Of a DNA stretch of 64,000 bases, positions 29,684-37,858 are shown piece by piece. Numbering within the stretch: the stretch's first letter is position 1; the number at the start of each line of letters is the position of its first letter. The DNA lies in assembly GCA_021166685.1 (NCBI GenBank), contig JAJPEU010000015.1, positions 62,001-126,000 of the forward strand, given 5' to 3'. The notes beneath the pieces were generated by a model that saw only the letters and a list, made by a program, of their open reading frames with translations, did not search any database and was not told the DNA's origin. The position numbers and the translations under genes were made by a program. The stretch comes from Sulfurovum sp. GTDB taxonomy: Bacteria; Campylobacterota; Campylobacteria; Campylobacterales; Sulfurovaceae.

Positions 29684-31066
29684 ATGAAAAAAGAAAAAGT
29701 ATACGTCCTGGATACCAACATTATTTTGCAGAATTTGCAAAATATTAAAAAACTCTCAGATAACGGCACAAACATCATAGTGATACCGGAGACGGTATTG
29801 CTTGAACTGGAAGACAAAAAAAAGCTAACCAATGAGCTTGGTTTCTACTCAAGAGAATTTGCCAGATTCCTGGCATCCGCAAAGGTAAAAGAGGTTGACC
29901 ACAGATCAAACTATAAAGTGGCAAAACTTTACAAAGATGATATTCTCATCCACATCATCTCCAAAGACAACTACGACAGCGCCATCGAACAGCACCATAT
30001 TTCCGAGAGCAACGACAAAAGAATCATAGAAGCCGCCCAAGCAGCAAAAGATTATTACAAGGGAAGAAAAGTAATCTTTGTCTCTATTGATATCTACGCA
30101 AGAACGTTTGCACTGCTGGGAAACATTAAAACCCAAACGCTGCATGATGACAAAAGCGAAGTGCCGGATTTTGAATTTGTCAAAACGATTCATCTTGAAA
30201 CGGTGCAACCCGATGCGCTTCATTTTCGATCGATCGGGGAAATAGACAAAACCTATAAACCGGAAAATTTCTGCTACTGTTTTGAATCTAACAGCGCAAA
30301 AAGCCTCTATGCAATCATCGCAAACGACAGGATCGTCCCTATCGACGATAGCGATTTCATCCCGCTTCTTGTGAAACCGGCCAACCTTAAACAAAAGTTT
30401 TTTGCAAAAGCGATCATTTCCAATGCCTACAACCTGCTAGTCATCGACGCAAAAGCCGGAAGCGGCAAAACCCTCATATCGCTTATTTCGGCCATGAATC
30501 TCATCGACAACGGATGGTACGACAAGATCATCTATGTGCGCAATTCGATAGAGTCCATAGACAAAGGAGCTGAAATAGGGTTTCTATCGGGCAATGACGA
30601 AAAATTCAGAATCTACAACATGGCGCTGAGAGATGCGATAGAGTTCATTGCCAAAAAACAGATCAAAAAGAAAGGCAATGCGGACAACCCTGAATCAATC
30701 CAATCCAAAACAAAAGAACTGATTGCGCGATACGGCATTGAAACGCTTTGGCCCGGAGAAGCCAGAGGCAGGACATTAAGCGGTGCGATAGTCATCATGG
30801 ACGAGTGGCAAAACAGCAGCGAAAAAACGAGCCAGCTTATCTTGTCCAGACTTGACGAAAGCTGCATGGCCATTGTCATAGGCTCCAACAGGCAAATAGA
30901 CAACCTCTACCTCAACAAATACAACAACGGGCTTACGCTACTGCTCAAACAAAGCAAACACAAGCACCCCGAACTCAGCATGTTCGCAATAGAGCTTGAG
31001 AAATCAGTCCGGGGCAAATTTGCACAATTTAGCGAAAGAATTTTTGAAAAAACAGATGACAAATAG
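29684..31066 (+). CDS. PIN domain + PhoH-like ATPase
   Basis: N-terminal PIN 'YVLDTNIILQN'; 'VIDAKAGSGKTLISLISAMNL' Walker A; 'GRTLSGAIVIMDEWQNSS'; 'VIGSNRQID'. Confidence 0.92.
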   Translation: MKKEKVYVLDTNIILQNLQNIKKLSDNGTNIIVIPETVLLELEDKKKLTNELGFYSREFARFLASAKVKEVDHRSNYKVAKLYKDDILIHIISKDNYDSAIEQHHISESNDKRIIEAAQAAKDYYKGRKVIFVSIDIYARTFALLGNIKTQTLHDDKSEVPDFEFVKTIHLETVQPDALHFRSIGEIDKTYKPENFCYCFESNSAKSLYAIIANDRIVPIDDSDFIPLLVKPANLKQKFFAKAIISNAYNLLVIDAKAGSGKTLISLISAMNLIDNGWYDKIIYVRNSIESIDKGAEIGFLSGNDEKFRIYNMALRDAIEFIAKKQIKKKGNADNPESIQSKTKELIARYGIETLWPGEARGRTLSGAIVIMDEWQNSSEKTSQLILSRLDESCMAIVIGSNRQIDNLYLNKYNNGLTLLLKQSKHKHPELSMFAIELEKSVRGKFAQFSERIFEKTDDK

Positions 31067-32738
31067 ATTTATAAACGACACCATTTACAGCCATATAGAG
31101 TACACCGCGCTTGAAGGAGTGATCCTTCAGACCAAAATTTTAAGCAGGCTTCAGTTCATCACTCAAAATGCTTTGGCCTATTTTTCTTTTCCGTCCATCA
31201 CGACCAAAAGATACATCCACAGCCTCGGTACCATGCATCTGGCTTCCTATATGTATAAAAGCGCCCTGCTCAATGCAAAACCAAAACTGAGGGAAAAATT
31301 TTTAGCTGACCTCTACGAAGCGATCAAACAGATACAGGCCGCATCAAACATCGATATAAAAATCAGCGAAAGCGATCTGCTGCAAGACGATTCGCTTTAT
31401 CAGTTTCTCATCCCGCTTAGAAACAACAAAGAAAAATATGCCTATTTGATCTCGCTGCAAGCCGTAAGGCTCGCAGGGCTTCTTCATGACGTAGGACACC
31501 TGCCTTTTTCCCATCAGGTAGAATATGCGATGCAAAGCATCTATGACGAACAAACAAAACTTCCCGCAACAAATCACTCCCAAAAAGAGTTTATACGTTT
31601 TTATGAAACAATAACGGACAATAAAAAGAAGGTTTTGCATGAAGCCATGGGCCATGCATTTGCCGACATGCTCTTTGCGTATGAAATAGGTGAAATTTTT
31701 GAGGATCCTGCCGATAAAAATTATATCCGTATCGTCTACAAGATGATCGATAATATCTTCAAGGACGAACAAGTCGGCGGATTTGATTTTGGAGTGCTGC
31801 ATGACATCATCGACTCAACAGTGGATGCCGACCGTCTGGACTATGTCAACCGCGACATGCTTGCCAGCGGCTATATCGGCGGGGCCGTTGACTTGCTGAG
31901 GATCGCAAAACAAACCATCTTGACATCCAAAAACAGCGCTTATCGCTTCTCGTTTTGCGACAGCGCCATTTTGGACATAGAGCATATGCTGGAGATGCGG
32001 TTCAATCTCTACAAAAAAGTGATTTTCAATCACCAGATAGCCAAAAAAGATGCGATGCTTGAAACCCTGATCGTCTATCTGGCCAATCAATATTTTACAC
32101 AGGAGAAAAACGACAGGCTCGGCGATATCTCGATGCTATGGAAATTTGCCGATATCGGCAATCTTGAGAAAAAACTCGATACCGTCAGCCTGCTTGACGA
32201 AAATTGGCTCATATCGCTTTTTAAAGAAGAATATTTCAAGATCAAATACTCCCCTTCAGTTGCAAACAAGGAAAAAATCCTCATGGTCTTTGAAGAGGTG
32301 CTTTTTGGAAAAAAATATTTTGACTCCGTGTGGAAAAATCTTAACGATCTATACGATGTTCTGGATTTTACCCTTACGCAAAAATATCAGTTTCGAGAAA
32401 GCTTCGGATATATCAGCCCGTCCAAACTGCAAATCCTCAAATGTTCTTTGGATCATTTCATCTCTTATCACGAATCCAAAGCAAACCTCTTTTTGTCTTA
32501 TCAGATCGTTTCGTTTACACTCGGGGTCTCAAAAAACTTTTACCTTTTTGGAGAGTCCGGCCTGATCTCTATCGACGAGATATCAACACTCAGAAAAAGG
32601 CTTAAAAAATCGATGCTCAATACCGTACCTTTCTTTATCTACAGCAGCAAAAAAGAATTAAACAAAGAGATGAAAAAAGATTTAAAAGAGATTTTGATCT
32701 GCGTCTTTGAAAAAAACAAAATCTGGCATGCCAAATAA
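31056..32738 (+). CDS. HD-domain phosphohydrolase (SAMHD1/dNTPase-like superfamily)
   Basis: 'RYIHSLGTMHLA', 'LLHDVGHLPFSHQVE', 'DIIDSTVDADRLDYVNRDMLASGY'; start at 31056 overlaps upstream stop. Confidence 0.88.
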   Translation: MTNRFINDTIYSHIEYTALEGVILQTKILSRLQFITQNALAYFSFPSITTKRYIHSLGTMHLASYMYKSALLNAKPKLREKFLADLYEAIKQIQAASNIDIKISESDLLQDDSLYQFLIPLRNNKEKYAYLISLQAVRLAGLLHDVGHLPFSHQVEYAMQSIYDEQTKLPATNHSQKEFIRFYETITDNKKKVLHEAMGHAFADMLFAYEIGEIFEDPADKNYIRIVYKMIDNIFKDEQVGGFDFGVLHDIIDSTVDADRLDYVNRDMLASGYIGGAVDLLRIAKQTILTSKNSAYRFSFCDSAILDIEHMLEMRFNLYKKVIFNHQIAKKDAMLETLIVYLANQYFTQEKNDRLGDISMLWKFADIGNLEKKLDTVSLLDENWLISLFKEEYFKIKYSPSVANKEKILMVFEEVLFGKKYFDSVWKNLNDLYDVLDFTLTQKYQFRESFGYISPSKLQILKCSLDHFISYHESKANLFLSYQIVSFTLGVSKNFYLFGESGLISIDEISTLRKRLKKSMLNTVPFFIYSSKKELNKEMKKDLKEILICVFEKNKIWHAK

Positions 32739-32802
32739 CCAAGTACAAACACATTAAGCCGTGAAGTTGTACAATGATTGCAAACAAAAGGAGGATTGTG
32801 TT

Positions 32803-33633
32803 ATGTCTTTGACCGTATCGCTTGAAAAAAACCTGAACAAACAGATCCAAAAAATCGCCAAAAAGCATATGGAGCATATCATCGCTTTATGCGACGACAA
32901 AACCCTCTCTCAAGACAAAGCTATCCATCAGATCAGACGAAGGTTTAAAAAACTCCGCGCCCTGACGCATCTGCTGCAAAACGATCTTTCCAAAAGCTTT
33001 TTTAAAAAACAAAACCGCATTTTCAAAGAGTGCGCGCATTCGTTTTCTGCCTCAAGGGATCAAAAAGTGCTGGGGGACACCTATCTCAAAATCGTCCGAA
33101 AATACACTCTCGACGAACAAACCTATGATGCGATACTCCAAGCCATCCGATCGTCAAAACCCCCGCTCGATGCGAACCAATCCTTCCTTGACATCAAAGA
33201 ACGCCTGCAAAAAAACCTCAAAACCCTCAAACATTACAAAATGAAAAAAAACACAAAAGCGAATTTTCTCTCATGTCTGAAAAAGACGTATCAAAAAACC
33301 GACAAACTAAGAAAAACGGCTATCAAGAAAAAGAGCGATTTGTATTTTCACGAGTGGAGGAAGTGGGTGAACTACTACGGCTTTCAGCTTTTTATGATAG
33401 ACAAAAAAGAGTTTCAAAAAAAAGCAGAAGCTCTCAAATCTCTGGCGCACATCTTGGGAGATATCCACGATATCACGGTTTTTAAAGCATTTTTGCACAC
33501 GCTGGACACTCCTTTGGGCAAAGCGTTTGAGACGTTTTTAGACAAAGAGCAAGCGCTGCTTAAAGAGGAGGCACTAAAACTGGGGGAAGAGATTTTGCTT
33601 CATTCACTGTCTTCCGATAAGAAATGCACATAA
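32803..33633 (+). CDS. CHAD domain protein
   Basis: 'AIHQIRRRFKKLRALTHLL', 'FHEWRKWVNYYGFQL', 'LGDIHDITVFKAFL' conserved His/basic helices. Confidence 0.85.
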   Translation: MSLTVSLEKNLNKQIQKIAKKHMEHIIALCDDKTLSQDKAIHQIRRRFKKLRALTHLLQNDLSKSFFKKQNRIFKECAHSFSASRDQKVLGDTYLKIVRKYTLDEQTYDAILQAIRSSKPPLDANQSFLDIKERLQKNLKTLKHYKMKKNTKANFLSCLKKTYQKTDKLRKTAIKKKSDLYFHEWRKWVNYYGFQLFMIDKKEFQKKAEALKSLAHILGDIHDITVFKAFLHTLDTPLGKAFETFLDKEQALLKEEALKLGEEILLHSLSSDKKCT

Positions 33634-33687
33634 TGACCTTGGCTGACTCCTATAGTCTACTGTTGCTCCGTATAATGTTCCCATAAA

Positions 33688-35166
33688 TTATCCTATATCT
33701 CTTAATCTCTTAAATATTTCAACCATCGCCAAAGTATCTAATTTACAATACTCCAACAAAGCCTTTCTATAAGCCATTTTCTCTTCATCAGATAAATTAC
33801 TCATATTTGCATAGGCATTCATAGCTTCTCCACCATTATGGATTAAATCCAAATCTTTATAGGCTTTTTCCATTTCAGGTACCAAAGCAGGTAAAACATA
33901 CTTGATAGAGTAACTCCCTTGCATTGAAGGCGTTACATACCACTTCTTTTGAAATGGAACCATTAAATCTTGCATATTATCGTGTATGCTCATTAAATCA
34001 TAGGTAAACTCTCCATAGAGATTAGCCAACTTTCTAATCACACCTTTTTCAAAACTCATGTTATATGCCAAAACGGTAGCGTTTGAGGGTATATTTTCTA
34101 CCAAGCTTTTTGAGAGTTCATATCGTGGATCTACTCCATCATCAGCTAAAAACTCTTTATGTTCTAATCTTCCATCTTCATACTCAATATGCAATGAATA
34201 CTGAAAAGGTATCTGCTCATAGGGAGATAAGCCTTTAAACTCAGGAATTGCCTGTTGAAATGTTTCAAAGTCTAAGTGATAAATTGGATATGTTAGAGTT
34301 TTTAGAAACTCTTTGATTGATGTTTTGTCTATGTAAGTTTGTTTTGATTTGTAGTTATCAACCGCTGCTTTTTGATTAGCTGTTATCTCAAAATCATCGG
34401 GAATATCATCAACATCAACTATCCCTTGAAAATAAAGCTCTATTTGTTTTTTACTTCCAAGATTAAAAATATTGAAAATTGAATAATCGGGTATATTTCG
34501 CTGACACTTCCAACAATAATCAAGAGCCAAACATTCATAAGGATTTTTACAATGTTTTCCAATATCAATGTTTGGTTCATTTTCTCTATCAGCTAAATAA
34601 GCTTGAAATGTTTGTAGATTTGTTGGAACTGCTTCTTGAAGTGATATTATGGTTTGAGTTACATCTTCAACAACAAACAGCTCTTTTATATCAAGCTCAT
34701 CACATCTTACATAGTTACTATTAAGATAAACTACATTAGCACTTTTGATTTTATATCCAAGATTTTGTAAAGTGTAATATTGGATAGATACATCATGTAA
34801 ATAAATCTCTTTTAATGAAGTCGAACTTTTAACTTCATAGATTGAAATACCTTCACTATCCATTTCAAAAATATCTACGATAACAAGAGTATTTTCAAAA
34901 CTAAAAGCAGCTTCATATATAACAGATACACCACTATCTAAAAGCTTTTTAGTCTCTTTTACCATCTGCTCAAGATTTTGATTGAAATCTACTTTTACTC
35001 CATTTGGAAATAAATCACAAGCTAACTCTCCAACAGTATGTCCTGTTTTAAATCTAGTCTCTGCTGATTCATCAGCAGGTGCTAAAACCTCTGATTTGTA
35101 CTTTTTAAGCCATAGAGCTTTTGAACATTGGATGCCTGTTGTGTAGAGAGATTTAGAGAAAATCAT
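33688..35166 (-). CDS. DUF2779-like nuclease: Cas4-like PD-(D/E)XK + DEDD exonuclease domain
   Basis: 'IVDIFEM...IYEVKSST' PD-(D/E)XK; 'HCKNPYECLALDYCWKC' cysteine cluster; 'YHLDFETFQ', 'VLAYNMSFEKGV', 'YCKLDTLAMVEIFK' DEDD-type motifs. Confidence 0.82.
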   Translation of the reverse strand: MIFSKSLYTTGIQCSKALWLKKYKSEVLAPADESAETRFKTGHTVGELACDLFPNGVKVDFNQNLEQMVKETKKLLDSGVSVIYEAAFSFENTLVIVDIFEMDSEGISIYEVKSSTSLKEIYLHDVSIQYYTLQNLGYKIKSANVVYLNSNYVRCDELDIKELFVVEDVTQTIISLQEAVPTNLQTFQAYLADRENEPNIDIGKHCKNPYECLALDYCWKCQRNIPDYSIFNIFNLGSKKQIELYFQGIVDVDDIPDDFEITANQKAAVDNYKSKQTYIDKTSIKEFLKTLTYPIYHLDFETFQQAIPEFKGLSPYEQIPFQYSLHIEYEDGRLEHKEFLADDGVDPRYELSKSLVENIPSNATVLAYNMSFEKGVIRKLANLYGEFTYDLMSIHDNMQDLMVPFQKKWYVTPSMQGSYSIKYVLPALVPEMEKAYKDLDLIHNGGEAMNAYANMSNLSDEEKMAYRKALLEYCKLDTLAMVEIFKRLRDIG

Positions 35167-37844
35167 TTATATTTGATAATTTTATTAAATCTATGTTCGA
35201 GTGCATCTTCGCCGCCTTCCATGACTTGGCAAACAGAATCTCGAATATTATGTTCTTGTATCGTTCCCTCTTCTTTTATATTTATTTGTCCATTAACAAA
35301 ATGCATTTCAAAGATTTTTTCAGAAGCTGCATTTATTGGAATATTTGGGTTATGAGTTACTACAATGACTTGCCTTTTTTCTTTCAGCTGTCTTAGGCTA
35401 TCTACTATCAAATCTGTTATCATTCTGCTGTCTAAATCATCTTCAGGTTGATCAATGATTAATGGACCTTTAGTCTCAAGTAAAATATATGTCATTAATG
35501 CGGCAGCTTTTTGACCTGCTGATGCGCTATTTACATCTAAAGTTCTTCCATTAGCAATAATCTCAATAGTGAGTTTGTCTTTTGGAAACCAAGTATTCAA
35601 TGCATCTTCATTTACTTTATTTTTATAAATAGAAGCAAAGTGATTCGATAGTCTCGCTCCAAAATCAAAAGTATTATCAGAATTAGCCAATAAGATGTTA
35701 CTCTTTAATTCTTCTAATTTTTCTTCTATCGAGTCACTTTGTTGTAAATTCCATAAAATTCCTGAATTTTCATTGGTTCTATCATCAATTTGTAAAATTT
35801 GAGCTTCAAAAGCAGTGTCTTGTCGTTGAATTACTTTACGAAATTCTTCTTCACTACCAATAATGTCACCTAAGAATTTAATAGTAAATCTAACTCGTGT
35901 ATTAGTGAATAAACGTTCTAGATTACTATTTATTTCACGTATATAACTCTCACGCCTATTGTAAAGTTCTTCTCTTTTATCTTTTATAGTTATCAAAAGG
36001 GCATAGCTCATCTCAATTTGCTGTGATAACAAATGCTCTTTTTGATTGATTTCATGTAGTTTTTTCATAAGAGTTTCTTTAGTCTCTAATGCTACATTAT
36101 ATTGAGAAATATCGGTACCTTGATCTTGCAATTCTTTTGATAATTTTTCGAATTTAATTTTTGTATTTTCTTGATTTGTATTCCATTCAGATTCTTTCCA
36201 AATTTTTATCCATTCTTTTGCAGATTCATCCAACTTCTCTACTTGAGATCTTATATTTTCTTTTACGATTTCTATATTGGTTGTAATATTAGTAATATCA
36301 GGAGTAGTTTCATTTAAAAAATCTAATGTATTAAAATCTATATTGATATCAATCTTTTTAATACTTTCTTGTAAAAAATTAATATCATCGTATATTTTTC
36401 TGAGTTTCATACCTTCATTCTTAAATTGTGCATGATTTTTCAAAAGTTGTGAAAAATTATACTTTTCATATGTTTTTAATTTAGTATCTGTTTGTTTTAA
36501 TAACTCTTCAATTTTCTTTTTATCTGAAATGTCTTGTTGTAAATTTCTTTCAATTGACTTACTTTCTTCATATGCTTTGATTATTTGATTAAATTCCATT
36601 TCCCATGAAAAATAGTCTATTTTTACATCAATCAATGAAAAAATTTCTTCAGGATGGATAGCTTTATCAAAAAGCTCTTTTTGGGTAATTATAGTAACAG
36701 GGTAAAATTGTTGTATTGTTTTGTAGTCTATTTCATTATAGTTTCCGTTCTCAAATCTAAAATATTGTTCGAAAGTCTTTTTAAAGACAGTCTCTTCTTC
36801 TGATTGATGATATTGAAAATTAACTTCTATATTGTCATGTAACATTCCAGTGTTACGATTACCAGTTTTAAAAAAATCTTTCTTATCTGGATGACTGCTA
36901 TGTAAATCTTGATGTTCGCCATACGCAAATTGAAGCATTTTGATTATAGACGATTTACCGCTTCCTCTGCCACCTATTATAGTATTTAGCCATGGGGAAA
37001 ATTTCAAATTCAATGCTGTATTTCTTCCCATTTTATACGCATTTTTAATTGAGAGTTCACTTATATATGCCCATGAAATTTCATTTGGGTCTAGATTTGC
37101 AATAATATTATCACTACATAATACATTCTTGTTTAGTTTGTCACTTAATGCGACTTTTAAACCATCAAAAGTTGGCAATCCCATTTTTACATAAGTAAAT
37201 CTTCTGCCAATATTATTTAAATCGTGAGAATCTGAGCCGATTACTCTATGATGTTTTAATTTTAAATCTTTATATATTTGAGGTTGATCGAAATCTTTGT
37301 TTATTTGTTCAATTGCAAAAATATTTTCTTTTATACACGCATCTTTTAAAGTTTGCCCAGATAAGACTGTAAATATACCTTTTGCTTCATCTACATGAGC
37401 TGGAATTGTTAAGGTTTTATAATCATTATTTGAAATATCGAAAATTTCAGATAAAGATTTTCTTGTAATTGCTTCGATATTGCCTTCATCTCCATTAATT
37501 CCAACTGCACCTAAAAATGTTGATATTTTTTGTGAACTAGTATCCTCTGGAAATACTACCAATAAATGAATGCCATTATTTACAGTTAGTTCAATTGCAG
37601 GAAATATAATTAATTCTCTAAAGTTTACATGGTTTTCTTGTCGAAGTTGTATATATTCATTTTTTATAGCATCAATATTATTGCCAGTATTATGGTCAGA
37701 TATAACTACACAATCTAATTCCTTTTCCATGCATTTAAGTAACCAGCTTCTATGTGAATAATTTGGATCACTATAGTCTGAAGATGCATTAGTATGCATA
37801 TGAAAATCAATTTTATACCATTTAGTACCGTTTATATTTGCCAT
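35163..37844 (-). CDS. PHP-domain / SMC-like ATPase (TrlF / Ppl-like)
   Basis: PHP motifs 'DFHMHTNASSD','ISDHN','GSDSHD'; 'GGRGSGKSSI' Walker A, 'SASAGQKAA' signature, 'GPLIIDQPEDDLDS' Walker B; central coiled coil. Confidence 0.88.
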   Translation of the reverse strand: MANINGTKWYKIDFHMHTNASSDYSDPNYSHRSWLLKCMEKELDCVVISDHNTGNNIDAIKNEYIQLRQENHVNFRELIIFPAIELTVNNGIHLLVVFPEDTSSQKISTFLGAVGINGDEGNIEAITRKSLSEIFDISNNDYKTLTIPAHVDEAKGIFTVLSGQTLKDACIKENIFAIEQINKDFDQPQIYKDLKLKHHRVIGSDSHDLNNIGRRFTYVKMGLPTFDGLKVALSDKLNKNVLCSDNIIANLDPNEISWAYISELSIKNAYKMGRNTALNLKFSPWLNTIIGGRGSGKSSIIKMLQFAYGEHQDLHSSHPDKKDFFKTGNRNTGMLHDNIEVNFQYHQSEEETVFKKTFEQYFRFENGNYNEIDYKTIQQFYPVTIITQKELFDKAIHPEEIFSLIDVKIDYFSWEMEFNQIIKAYEESKSIERNLQQDISDKKKIEELLKQTDTKLKTYEKYNFSQLLKNHAQFKNEGMKLRKIYDDINFLQESIKKIDINIDFNTLDFLNETTPDITNITTNIEIVKENIRSQVEKLDESAKEWIKIWKESEWNTNQENTKIKFEKLSKELQDQGTDISQYNVALETKETLMKKLHEINQKEHLLSQQIEMSYALLITIKDKREELYNRRESYIREINSNLERLFTNTRVRFTIKFLGDIIGSEEEFRKVIQRQDTAFEAQILQIDDRTNENSGILWNLQQSDSIEEKLEELKSNILLANSDNTFDFGARLSNHFASIYKNKVNEDALNTWFPKDKLTIEIIANGRTLDVNSASAGQKAAALMTYILLETKGPLIIDQPEDDLDSRMITDLIVDSLRQLKEKRQVIVVTHNPNIPINAASEKIFEMHFVNGQINIKEEGTIQEHNIRDSVCQVMEGGEDALEHRFNKIIKYK

Positions 37845-37858
37845 TTATATCCTTAATT

